Origin: Harmothoe impar
Lineage: Eukaryota; Annelida; Polychaeta; Phyllodocida; Polynoidae
NCBI GenBank assembly: GCA_947462335.1
Contig: OX381704.1
Coordinates: 23,700,442-23,764,441, forward strand
DNA: 64,000 nucleotides
Direction: 5' to 3'
Shown one piece after another: positions 11,649-23,241 of this stretch. Made by a program: the position numbers and the translations under genes. Positions within the stretch are counted from its first letter, which is position 1. Each line of letters opens with the position of its first letter. The notes beneath the pieces are model-generated. The model did no database searches, had not been told where the DNA came from, and saw nothing but the letters and a program-made list of their open reading frames with translations.

Positions 11649-12945
11649 CAGGCTGTTGCTGCTGCTGCTGCGGCTGCTGGAGGTGCTGGAGGTGGACAGG
11701 AACAGGAGGAGGATGGCGTTGGTGCTGCTGTGGTACTGGAGGAGGAGGAGGAGGCGGGGGGCGTCATCTCTGGTGCCCGGCAGCACGACGACTGCAGCCA
11801 GGTGAGACGGCAGACTGGGGTGTGGGCGTGACACGTCACCAATCAATCACTACCCCTCCTCCTGCACCCCTGGTGTTCCTGCAGCAGCTCCTCCAGGGCC
11901 TGAAGCAGGCTGTGACTGTATCAGGCTGCACACAGTTACCTACACCACTTACTGCTGCTCCCCCTCCCCAGGCCACCCTACTACAGCAGCCACACAGCAC
12001 CTGTGTCGTCGTCTCCCCTCCTCCAGTCTGTTCAAAGGCCACCATACTACATCCCAACCTTAATGCCTCAACCCCATGCAACTACCCTGTCTGTTACTGA
12101 GAAAGTGGGGAATACATCTCTGGTCAGTCTCATGTAGGGGGAGACCCAATTACCATACCATCACGATATACCTGCCAGGTAGCACCTGGTATCTAAATAG
12201 CATCTGTCTTATATAGGCACTTGAAATGCTTCCAACCGCAATTGCCTGTTTAATCTCACCTGCGCTTATACATGTTAAAGTCCCTGTCACCCCTTGTGAC
12301 TAGGTTTCAGGGAGGTCCTATCATTCGGTTAAATGAGACGGCCAGACCAGCGCTCTTTCAAGACTGCTTAAACAGGCAATTACGGCACATTATCACGCCT
12401 ATTTGCAGGCCGCTCAGCGACATTATCATGCTATCGACATGGTTGTGGTTATTGTCAAATATGATCCATGTCAATCTGAAGTGGATTTTTGTGAGTCACG
12501 ACATTTACAGTCATGATATAGCCAGGTAATTGATCTACCCGCGACCAAAAAAGGCCCACACAGAACGGTGCCAACATGACCAAATTGTCATTGTCAAACT
12601 ATCAACATTGGTTGTGATAAAGAATGAATTCTTTTTATTATCATTATTAATAATATCACAGGACCAGTCACGTGAGCATCTACCAGGCCAGTGCTGGGTG
12701 TTGGTGATAGCCTAGGGGTGTGTGTGGGAGGGGTGTCGTTGTGGGAGGGGTGCTGACGAAAGGAACGGTCATTTGCACTGACACAGCAATTTTCTCAGAA
12801 GCTGCCAGCACCAGTGCCACCCACCACTCTGTCCTGGGGCACGTCAACATTTACTACTCCTACTACCACTACCATTGGCACTGTAGCACCGCAGTGTAAT
12901 ACTACAAGTGCTGCTGGTGGGTGGGAGTGTCCAAGGGACACACTG
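11649..12945 (+). CDS. Candidate spliced gene, low-complexity protein (three phase-0 exons)
   Basis: Three exon-like blocks have good splice signals and compatible phase. At 11,649-11,801 (51 codons; acceptor CCTTCAG, donor CAG|GTGAGA) the product is rich in Ala, Gly and Glu. The block from 11,885 (acceptor TTCCTGCAG) starts QLLQGLKQAVTV and becomes Pro/Thr/Ser-rich; a stop lies at about 12,100 if no donor is used earlier. At 12,799-12,945 (acceptor TTTCTCAG, donor CTG|GTAACG) the product starts KLPAPVPPTT and is Thr-rich. The composition resembles activation regions of transcription factors, but no DNA-binding domain is in view, so no function is given. The start and 3' end are not established. 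Confidence 0.4.
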
Positions 12946-15086
12946 GTAACGTGTGGGAGTACAGAATATGTATGCATACATGTAGTGAATTTCCTTGTAA
13001 CGGCCACCCTTTAATGCAGACACTTTTTAAAAGTCTCAACAGTATTATCAGAATCGATGATAATCGACTCCCTTTACACTTTCCTTAGTTCTAAAGGTTG
13101 CCACATTAAAGGAATTGGCTATATAGTAACGGCTAGTGTGTGTCCTTGGATGTCAACTCTCAACCTACAACTGAGCACGGACCCCCATCTCTGTATACTA
13201 CTACCCTTAACCCTAACCCCAACCACCCTGAGGGAAGGGGCTGTCATGTTAAAAACAGCTTGCCACGCCCTGAATGTCATTGCCCCCTATATCTATATTC
13301 TAGTGCCGCCCTACACAGATGGAATCGCTCATCCTTGTAACCTAGACACGTTGGTGGCTGCACCCTGGAGTCAGTAGTCCATAGGGGGTGGAGGAGGGGG
13401 GGGCGTGTCATCCATCTCTGAGCAGTACACCTTGTGACGTCAGGCCACAATCAGCTCCCCCAGTGAGCGGCGGCCCGCAGTGCGAGCTGCTGCCTGCGTC
13501 ACGGGGCAGCCAAATATTCAATGCCTATTGATCGCACCGGGGGACGGCCAATTCCCGAATCTGAGCTAGCTTACAAACCGGCGGGCGGGGGGAGGGCTGG
13601 GGGTAGTACTGGCGGCCTGTGTGAGCCCCTCTAGTGACACGCAATTAGAGGCCGGAATAACATCACCAACACCAGCTTTATAGCCGCTATTGGTGCTGGC
13701 ACCTTCTTTCTGCCTCTACAGGGCCGCCTCGGCAGGGGACGAGTCTGCTCTAGTCAGCTAGATGCACGTTTTAACACTGCGCCCTGCAGGAGGGACTAGT
13801 AGCCTGATTTATGACCCTATCTGATGTCACTGTGTCACCTGAGATGGCCAGGCATTGCTTCTTGAAGTGAAGTGTGGCCGGAGGGGATGGCACATCTCTA
13901 ACTGTCGTCATTAGCACGGCTCAACTCTGTCATGCCAATGAGTCTCCTATTGGATTTCGTGCTAAAGGCACATCCCCAACTCTGACTACTTGTACTACAG
14001 TAGTAAGGGAACGTTTACAAATGTCCTCACCTATTTTGAAAGGCACTCCTCTCCCGCCCCCCCCCCCCCTCCTTTATACTGCTTTGGGAAAATTGACCTG
14101 TGTATATGTGTGGCCTGGTCACATTTCGTCACTATACCCAAAGACCCCACACCCCATAGCTGGGGACCTAGTTGTGAACGTTCCCTTTTTAGGAGAGGAG
14201 GAGTCTTGTCTATGCCTGCTTCCAGCCGTAGAGAATACTCAGTGACGCCATTTGACAACTGAGCTTCATTAGCCTGCCTCATTAGAGCCAATCGATACAC
14301 CCACACATTGACAAGGCTTTACTTCCGTGTTAGCAGTCACAGGACGGTTTGTGTTACATCATGTAACGAGCTCACTCACCGCACATGCATTAGTGCATCA
14401 TGCCAATGCTTCGGGAGTGTATCAACCTCATAAGTTCTACATGATGCTCAAATGCAGCAGTTGCGAGTTACTTGCCAGGATCATGTTGACATTGAAAAGC
14501 GCATACTAGGGTATTAAAGCCTTATGGTGCCCTTATAGGGGTTAATAGTCTAAGCACATCCATAGAAGTTGTCGCCTGACTGCACCCCCTCTTTTGATGC
14601 ACTACTACCACGATATAACACCCCTATAAAAGTCATCGCATCCAAGTTTAATAAATGTGAGTACTGTGGGGGCTTAATTTGTAACTTAATTCAATATAGG
14701 TAGCTATTAAAATTATTAATCTATTTCAAGATGACAGCTGAGGGACTATGTAATCGTTCTTTTATTGGGGAACGTTCACAAATAACGTCACCGGCTAGGC
14801 GGCTGGGTGGGGGAGGTCGGCTTTCGATTTGTACATGACAATTCGTCCAAAATAATAATGGGTCCGTTTGGGGTCATGATCAAATGCTCTCAAAATAGCT
14901 GACTGCATTTCTGAGCATTCCTTTGAGCTATTCTTTATAATGGAAACTCAGATAGAAGGGAACCTCTTCACTTCAAACAGTCGCGACTTCCTTTCTTTGG
15001 TTCCCGCCTGTAATGTTCCAATCAGAGCTTAATGAAGGGGAACGAGTTTGGCTGGTCTGCCAACACTGCCCTAAGAGTAAGGATTG
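12946..15086. other. No further exon supported
   Basis: Contains a GC-rich stretch (13,390-13,760) and a segment resembling TTAA-type MITE interiors (14,380-14,545). Further exons of the gene at 11.6-12.9 kb could be here, but I cannot point to one. Confidence 0.35.
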
Positions 15087-16289
15087 CAGGGATGAAAGTC
15101 AGGTTTGATAAAAAACCTTGAAGATAATGGTAGTACCAATGAACAGGCTGCGCAGCGTGCGACAATCGCAAGCGAAGCGCCGCGACCTGCTAGGGGGGTC
15201 TGGGGGCATGCCCTCCCAGAAAAATTTGTAATTTCTAGAAGTCAATGGGTGTATTCTAATGCATTTTGAGGCACCATTTGTAATGAAACAATTTTGCAAA
15301 GATTTGAAGGAAAACATGAATTTATTGCCAATCTCCACACAAAATTCCTCAAATCCTCAAACTGATGGAAATATTATAAGAATAAATGTAATGTTCAGAT
15401 ATAAATTTCATTAATCAATATTCACTTGTCAGATTCCATACATGTATGTATACATAGTTTTTAAGTTCTCAAGTTCCATAGATTATATTGACATTTTTCA
15501 TTATAGCTCAAAGGGGTCGGCAGAGCTCGATCTCAAACCACCTGGGCGTGGAGGGGGGGGGGGGGGGTGAGCTGAAAAAGGCCTACATTGATAGAATTGA
15601 CTATAGCATCGGTACCCCCCTCTTTGTTTTCAATAGTCTAGGCCACAGTTAGTAGGCCTACATTGATGAGATTGCCTGACCAAAAAATTAGCCCTCCCTT
15701 CCAAATTGATACATTTTAGTAGCGGCAGCAAATTGATACATTTTAGTAGCGGCTGCAAATTGATACATTTTAGTAGCGGCAGCAAATTGATACATTTTAG
15801 TAGCGCCATGAGCATCTGCTCTCCAAGCACATGACCCATGGCAGTCATGCCTTACTGACTGCCTAAAGATCTGCTGAAGAGTGAACCTTCTCCAAGCATG
15901 GGTACATGCACTTTATAGACTAAGGAGCTGTTGAAGAGTGTAAACACATAGCATTACAGTAGGAGCTTGGGCCTCAAGGTTTCTCAAGTTAACTTGAGAT
16001 TTTCCCTGAAAACCTTGACACTGAGACCAGTGCAATGGAGCCCATCTGTGTGTATATAAGACTACTGGAGGCGAATCAGTCGATTTATTTTTTATTTTGG
16101 GGAGTTATGAGAGGATTTCCCCCCCATTTTTTTCATAATTTTAGTAAAAATAAAATTAATGAAAAATAATTTGTCAAAAAAAAGAAGATTAAATGAGATA
16201 TAGTACTCGAAAATGAATATCCCTGATTGTATTTTTAGTGACTGAAAAAACCCTGATTTCAGGGAAAAACTTGAAGACTTTCATCCCTG
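15087..16289. mobile_element. hAT-like nonautonomous element, 1.2 kb
   Basis: Termini CAGGGATGAAAGTC and GACTTTCATCCCTG form a perfect 14-bp inverted repeat, flanked by exact 6-bp direct repeats GGATTG (15,081-15,086 and 16,290-16,295). The interior contains a 27-bp tandem array and a G-run, but no transposase frame. The termini fit hAT; the 6-bp duplication matches the other hAT-like elements in this window. Confidence 0.8.
15703..15808. repeat. 27-bp tandem repeat, four copies
   Basis: Unit AAATTGATACATTTTAGTAG followed by CGGCAGC, starting at 15,703, 15,730, 15,757 and 15,784. The copies are nearly identical, and the fourth is incomplete. It lies inside the hAT-like element. Because 27 is a multiple of three, the array stays open in some frames; the short minus-strand ORF across it is a consequence, not a gene. 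Confidence 0.9.
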
Positions 16290-16497
16290 GGATTGAGAGC
16301 AGCTCTGCTTGGCCACATGTTGTTTTTACACACATGTCAGCAGCCTACCTCAATCACAACACACTACCCCAACAACAACAACCGACACTACTGTAAATCC
16401 TTGTGTAGAAGCTGCACCTTATACGCGAATCAAAATCCCAGTGCGGCTTAATAGATTCCTCCAAGGTAGGGGCATAGTTTATACCAGGGCTTGAGAA

Positions 16498-16827
16498 CAG
16501 TGTTGCCGAAATGACATCGGCACATCGTCTTTTGCCGATGTAGAAATCGTAATGGCCAATGTGGGCTCATCAGACATTGGCCATAATGGCCGGCCATGAC
16601 CTCAGCTTTTCAACAGTGAAAGAATTTTTCAGATATTCTTACTAGAAGCAAAGTTATAGTTCTTGAAGTATTATCCAATGAATTTACATTTTTTCATGGA
16701 TTTTGTAGGTTCTCATTAGATTATACATGTAGTTCATATGGCCTGTGTAGAGAGCAAATGACCTGTGTAAGGCCTCGCGACACAGGCCACATTGGCCTGT
16801 GTGCATAAAAAGTTTTCGGCAACACTG
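16498..16827 (+). mobile_element. hAT-like MITE, 330 bp, copy 3
   Basis: It starts CAGTGTTGCCGAAA and ends TTTTCGGCAACACTG. The flanking hexamers TGAGAA and TTAGAA differ at one position, as expected for an older duplication. The interior matches 9375-9712 (for example CACATTGGCCTG and AAAGAATTTTTCA). Confidence 0.75.
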
Positions 16828-19800
16828 TTAGAAGTATGTTATAATACTTAAAAGTAGCAAAATCAGACACCAAATGTGGCTTATAAATCATAGGACAAGT
16901 TGGGCTGCGGCTTATAAACGGGTTAGGCTTATCAACGAGAATTTACGATACCAGACAGAGCCGTGAGGGGGACCAGACACAGCGCCGGGAAGGGAGGGGG
17001 TCGGGAGGTAGGGTTCACCACCACCCGACAAGTCAATATGTAATCTCTGGAGTTGCTCAGCCGTCAGGTACGAGAGGGAGGCGTGATGAATAGCTCCATT
17101 CTGAGCGCCACTCAATCCTGACCAGCCAACATTGTCAGTAGATACAATCCACATAACGGCAGCATAGTACAACTCAGTGGGTAGGAGTAGGGAGGCAACG
17201 ATGCCCATTTATAGATCAACGATCGGGCATTTTGTAACAGAAATCAACAGACAATGAAAACCCATAGCTTGCATCGATCATACCGTGCCAGAGTTCTGTA
17301 TACATTTTTTCTGAGTAGACTTTGATTTATAAATATTTCATCATTGTTATGGTAGACACACTATTTACATGGTCCCTAAGCCACGGAGCGTCTCATGTAT
17401 CAATTAGAGTACCAATGACTGTATGTACGCTGGAGGAAACATAATCCTTCCACAAATAGAGACAATAATACTCCACTGTGCTCCGTCACGAATCTCATTT
17501 CATGTTCACATATACCTACCGTATCGTAGACAGGTGTCCACTCTCATGGCCAACCTGTGAATAACAATAGGGATGTTGGGGGAACTTGTAAGCTTACAGA
17601 ATCAACCTTTTAAAATAACAACTTGGGGATTGATATCTGATAGACCGCTCAGATTAAATGCTATGGACAGGGTTCCAAAAATCATAATTTTCACAGACCA
17701 CATTTACTTTTAAAATAAGGAAAAATAAAGAAAAAAAAGTGGGACTCGAGAGGGCTTGGCCACTGGGAAAATTCATAATTCTAGAAAGCACATGACATGT
17801 ACATTTTATTACAGTGCATTAGCTGCATTTTGTTACAATGAATGCCATTTTGATCAGGGAACCCTGTCTGGCGGTCCTAGGGCGTTAATGCACTTCATGT
17901 ACTCCTATATTGTCCCAGTAAGCTTACCCAGTCCAATTTCGATGTACTTTATAGCTTTATACTTTGTGTACCTTGTTGGACACTAGGGGCGGTGATAAAA
18001 CTTATTCTGTTATTGACGAAAGGTGCTTATGTAACGATGGGGTCATCTTTTATTACCGCACATATTACGTACCCCTCTAGGCGCTCGATGAGGGAAGAAC
18101 ATTTGCATAAAGTGACTGTACCTGTGCCTAGACAAAATAAAAACCTTACAAACTTGAAACTTGAAACTATTAGGAAACGATAGTTTTGCACTGGTGAAGC
18201 AAACTTTAGTCACACACAACCTCTGACAATGGCCATGGCCCTTGTGATTTCTACTATTCAATGGTTTATCATGGGTTGGTACAATGGACAGCCTGCCGGA
18301 TTAAGATAAACTGATAAGCTAGGTCAACGTAACAGCCCACAATCCCATCTTGATAATGTTCGAGATAGATATGAATTTTCAGTATTTGCCACCAGAACAT
18401 GATTACCACAAGCATGTGAGCACGACAGGTCCTCCTTTGTGCCTCTACATGGGTAAAAATCGACACAGGCGACAAAACCCTTTTAAAAATCGACATGAGC
18501 GACATGACCCTTTGAAAGATCGACGGACACAGAAAATTTGGAGAAAATCGACCTATAGAGAATTGTCTTGGAGTTCTTTACATAAAAAGTGACGCAGTGA
18601 CATGCTGTTTCCCCATAGAAGTGACACGGCCAAAAATCTGAGTACCCATTTAAAGGCACTCTTTTCTGACTATGCATATTGGGTCCCATTAATAGAAAAG
18701 TGGAGATATGGTAGTTACAGGGGTTGTTATTCTTGGTACATATAACAGGTGCTAACGGATGGAATTTAGACCTGGAAATAGGACTCCCAGTATTGACACA
18801 GTACTCTGATGACCCAATGGAACCATCCATTGTTTATTGATGGTTTCTGAAAAGTTGACTTTTTGTTTCAGCAGCTGACGACTATTGGTATGGCTGCAAA
18901 TGCCTCGCAACATCGCCAAGTGTCTGGATGATGTCAGAGCCGACCACACAGGTGACAGCTGACTCAACTTTTGAGGAAGCTTCATACAGCTTTCGTAAAT
19001 ACGCTCAGCATATCCAGATGTGATGCCATACTTTGGTAATCGTAAATTCTAGTCCAAAGACTATGAGATACAATGTTACCACTGTAATGAGAAACATGTC
19101 TGCCGAATGAATATAAAACCTGAAAAAATAAGCGTTTCAAGAAACGTGTTGGAATAAAGTAGGCAATGTTAACCAATACAACGTAGCGGTACATGTATAG
19201 GTTTTCAACGAAATTCAAGGGAAACAATTAAGGTTACATCTTTTTGCTACCTATGATCAGATCACCATCAACTTTTTTTTTTCGTATTTGGCCTAACGTA
19301 TTTACTATGACATCTTGGTAGTCTGTTATTCCTTACCACTATCACAATACATTACATAATGACCCACAATCGATTATAACATACAGGTTCTGGAGATCCC
19401 TAATCAGCCTGGCCACCTGAATGGGCAGACCAAGTAGCTAGAATGCCACAACCATAATTGGGTTTATCCTATCTACCTGGTTCAATAGAGGACGCCACGC
19501 ACCACAACACTTTGTGAGGCCATGGCTGGATTTAGATTGTAAGAAGGTGATTTACTACTTCAGTAAAAGCGTTAATCCTCGAGGATCTAGACTCACAACC
19601 GATGTCGGTGGAATTTTAAAGGGTGCAAAATATTCAATCCTGATTATACTACAGATGAACTTCTGATACACGCATTGAACATTTGTATGGCATATGATAA
19701 TTAGTCTCTAGGATGTTTCAACATGCAAATCTTGTAAAGCTGAACGCGGAAAAGAGAAATATTTTTGTACACCAGTTGGATTTTGTATCTGCTACCTGGT

Positions 19801-20164
19801 AATAACTTTGTGATGTTATCAATAAACGATTTAAAAAAATAACTATTTACCCCTCGAGTCAAAAACGATTTGGTCTTATCAGGAATGCAAGAGTGGAGTG
19901 CCCTCTCCCCCAGCCCCATTTAAAGGGCCCCTGGACCCCTAAAATGCCTACTTGACTTCAGTCTTCTAGAAATCGACAAAGAACAAGATCCATTTCGTAA
20001 AATCGGGAAGGGCGATTGGCATTTACATGAGATGGTGGGGTCTTGGACCCCAATTATGGAGGTATGGTGGAAAGGCGTGACATGGTCAAGGGGTGGGGTG
20101 GATGTGTCCAAAATGACCCAAAAAAGCGCACTTTATGTTTTTAAGGTCCCTTTTTATAAGCCTA
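16828..20164. other. No gene recognised
   Basis: AT-rich DNA with many short ORFs on both strands and no splice-bounded coding block that I can defend. A small repeated phrase (AAATCGACA...GCGACA) occurs at 18,458-18,550. This region should contain intron 1 of the PRKAR2-like gene on the minus strand. Confidence 0.4.
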
Positions 20165-20437
20165 AGTGAGTGATCATTTTTTTTAACAACGGGTGGGGGG
20201 GGGGGGGGAAGGAGTTTTGACCCCTTCAACGGCTTGACCGGCGGGATTTGGGTGTAAAAAATTTGGACCCCTCTTGGAGGGGGGGGGGGGGTTAAAAAAA
20301 TGTAACCTGTTTTGAGCCAAAAAGCCTGCGCGTTACTAGTATGCCTCAAGCAGTCAAGGGCCCGCTCGCGCGCCAATTTTCGACCCCAAGGGGGAGGTCA
20401 AAACTGTCGACCTGATGTTAAAGAACGATCACTCCCT
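20165..20437. mobile_element. G/C-tract inverted-repeat element, copy 2
   Basis: The left end AGTGAGTGATCATTTTTTTT and right end AACGATCACTCCCT form an imperfect inverted repeat. The interior has long G-runs and the phrase TTTTGAGCCAAAAAGCC, which recurs at 20,560-20,590 and about 57,160-57,350. Confidence 0.65.
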
Positions 20438-20469
20438 AAACGGGCAACATTTTTACGCCTCCTAAACTA

Positions 20470-20719
20470 AGGGAGTGATCATTTTTCAACATTTTTTACC
20501 ACCCCCCCTTACGGCTGAAAATCGGCTCGCGCGCGGGCCCTTTGAAGCATAGTAACGCGCGGGCTTTTTGGCTCAAAACAGGTTAAATAATTTTGACCCC
20601 CCCCAGAGGGGTCCAATTTTTTTGGCCCCCCCCCCCCGGTCAAGGGGTCCAACTTTTTTTGCCCCCCCCCCCCCCAAACCCACCACCCCCCCCCTGTTGT
20701 TAAAAAATGATCACTCCCT
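20470..20719. mobile_element. G/C-tract inverted-repeat element, copy 3
   Basis: It starts AGGGAGTGATCATTTTTCAA and ends GTTAAAAAATGATCACTCCC, the best-preserved inverted termini of the family. The interior is mainly C-runs separated by AATTTTTTTGG-type spacers, roughly the inverse of copy 2, 33 bp away. Confidence 0.75.
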
Positions 20720-21029
20720 AAAGAGGATAAAAAGGGGGGAGGGGGTTCATTTATTTAACAACACTCAACAGGGTCAGGCCCAGGGAGGAGGTGGGGTGGC
20801 CAATCCCTAACTGCAATGGTTAAATAATGAACAGTAAAACTAAAGGTAACAAAGAAATGTTAACCAAACATGAATAATCACAAAACAGTCAGTGAACATG
20901 ATAACAGAGTGAGTGTCTTGGGATGGGGCGTTATAACGGTACGTCCATTCAATGTTGGGTAGGACTTGGAGATGGGACTCCATTTCTGAAGCAGTTGGCT
21001 GCTTTGACGGAATCATGACAGTTGCTTAC

Positions 21030-21258
21030 CTGGCTCCTCCTCAGACGAATCTGTCTGCATTGGCTCGTCATCTTGTGAGCCACCAAATGTGACACCTTTC
21101 TTTGTTGACGATTCTGACTTGTACTCAGTCCTACTCTCGCTTAATGTATTGAAATATTCCGCTGCAAACTGGACAAGATCTGAAGGTTTTTCTCGTAGCA
21201 CAGAGACTGTGAAGTCTTGTAGCAAATCGGTTAACCCTGCCGGTATTTCGAACTCCAT
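21030..21258 (-). CDS. PRKAR2: cAMP-dependent protein kinase type II regulatory subunit, first coding exon (partial)
   Basis: Minus-strand exon of 229 bp, from ATG at 21,258 to donor G|GTAAGC. The product starts [20 protein letters not shown] and continues through [12 protein letters not shown]. This matches the N-terminal dimerisation/docking domain of PKA RII subunits (IPxGLTELLQ...PxDLVEFAxxYF), the four-helix bundle that binds A-kinase anchoring proteins. After it comes a Ser/Glu/Asp-rich linker, as in RII. In the family this is followed by the pseudo-substrate site and two cyclic-nucleotide-binding domains. Their exons were not found in the 21 kb to the left, so the first intron is long or the rest is outside the window. 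Whether it is the alpha- or beta-type copy cannot be told. An upstream in-frame extension exists, but homology favours this Met. Confidence 0.85.
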
Positions 21259-22050
21259 GTCGCGTGTCTGCAGTAATAATCCAGTATGCGACTCGATCCT
21301 ATTGTAAAACGTATTCACACACAACTAGCACCAACTATCTATAGACAATAATGCGGATTTCCACGTAAATCCATTAAATACATCGACAGGTTTCCTCCAG
21401 GCACTGTGTTGTTATCCACTGATCAACCTGTAGTACAACATTCTGAGTGACGTCACTAAGCCGGCATATTCCTACGCACGGCTGCTAGCGTCTCTAAGTT
21501 TCGTAAATACAACTATCTGTTAGTAGAACGTAATATTGGGGTGATAACTTAACAGTTCCTGGTCAGCTTCTGCGTTGAGCTAGAATAAAACATTATACAA
21601 ATACAGACAGACATAATGAGAGTAAAGAACTATGGCGTCTTGCGCGCTCAATAATGTTAAGTCCGGGAGTGATTTGGTTACGCGCCAAGGTAGTCCCGTT
21701 CAAAGGGCACTTGCTGTCTCAAAAACCCTCTACCCACCCCCAGTTGTGGTCAGTGGGATAGGCCTTGTCCGTGTGCGATGCATTGCATCTGAAAACTCAG
21801 AAAAGTACTGATCTACTGTACAGATATGGGCACACATAAACGAAAGTAGCCACACAGCCGGCCATACATTTGTAAGCCTCCAAGCCTGGGCTATAGTTGT
21901 ACAAATTCTCACCAGGTGTCCGCGTCTCAAGTTGGTTCTGCAATTTAACACTAGACGGGGGTACCGCATGGGAGGCGGAATCTCCCGCCTTCCAACCTCG
22001 GCTATTTCATGTCGAATTACAGTAGCCTGTTCATGTTGCCCCCTGCCCAT
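21259..22050. other. 5' flank of the PRKAR2-like gene
   Basis: About 0.8 kb between the PRKAR2-like start codon and the left end of the Polinton. It should contain the 5' UTR and promoter, but I see no clear TATA box or defined element. The minus-strand ORF at 21,730-22,050 has no recognisable product. Confidence 0.4.
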
Positions 22051-22784
22051 ATGGCTCAGTCTCGAGACTTTGTAACAATTGTAAAGTCTTTGACCGGGTG
22101 ACGTCTTTGGCCGGGTGACGTCTTTGACCGGGAAGCGTTATTATAGCATAAATAGACCTATATAGTAAGAAATGGGTGGAAAAAGTCAAAGGATATTTTC
22201 ACACTATATGAAAGGAAATTTATCTAAAGTTTGTTATATTCATATGTAGGCCCTAGGCCCTTGTACGTGTATTATAGCATTATATTATATTTTTTCCTCT
22301 GCCTGGTCAAAGACGTCACTTTCTATATTAGTAGTGTAGAGGTGGTTCGAACGTGGGGAGTTTTTCACAGCATCAATATACTGTGTAACATCTTGCTTTA
22401 TTACCTTGCAATTGGTATCTCTTTATTACCTTGCAATTGATATCTTATTATATATGAAGAAACGTCACAAACATATTTAGAGCGTCAACATTTTCTATAC
22501 TTTTTCAACAAAATATTGTTAACCATTGTATGAGTATTTCTAAAAAACGCGTTGTTGTTTATATCTTTGGAAATAAAAGATCTAGAACTACGTAGACTGG
22601 AGTACTCTGCTTAAAACAAATAATATTTATTTCCTGGGAACCTTTTGGGAGCGTAGGCTACATGTTATACAATTCAGCCCACATGAGATTTTATGTATAC
22701 TGTTAGGTTGTAACACGGAAGATCTTTACACCTTTTCACACTGATTATATATTCATAGGACATCATGTACTATATGACCTGAGG
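22051..22784 (+). repeat. Left terminal inverted repeat of the Polinton
   Basis: Matches the inverted sequence of 51,781-52,404 with substitutions and indels. Near the tip are three iterations of GTCTTTGACCGGGTGAC (22,085-22,135), and an inverted partner (GGTCAAAGACGTCAC) occurs near 22,305. A 25-bp unit containing TTATTACCTTGCAATTG is duplicated in tandem at about 22,396-22,445 in this copy only. Long matching blocks include the segment around 22,335 (GTGGTTCGAACGTGGGGAG) and around 22,745 (ATTCATAGGACATCATG). Confidence 0.85.
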
Positions 22785-23144
22785 TGACATTTTTGACATA
22801 CCGGTGTCCATGTCAGCAGTTAACCCATTAACCTCAGCAGTTATCCCTTAACCTATAGTTGAACGGTCTACACTTGACATGCATCCTACACTACCTCCAG
22901 GCTCTTTCCCTGCTCATTATTTTAACCACCTCGGGGTAGCGGAAATATAACAAGTATGGTATACTATGCCACAACCACAACCCTCAGGCTGAATATGTTA
23001 TGTGCAGAATTCATCTCTTATACCGTGTTAGGGATCATATAAGGTTAAGTCTCCACACCACAGGTTATGTTACTGAAGAAATACATCACAACCAGGTCAA
23101 TCACATGTCACAGTACATGTATATCATTATTTTATCTCAGTTTC

Positions 23145-23152
23145 TATATAAG
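23145..23152 (+). promoter_or_regulatory. Putative TATA box
   Basis: TATATAAG lies 90 bp before the ATG at 23,242 and 36 bp before a plausible initiator region. It sits just inside the left inverted repeat, as expected for the promoter of an outward-end gene. Confidence 0.5.
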
Positions 23153-23241
23153 TAGCTTGACTCCATCATTCCGCGTTCAGTTGTGTACTTTCACTTCACA
23201 GCTAACTTGTGTAACACGACACGACACGTTGAGTTTACATC

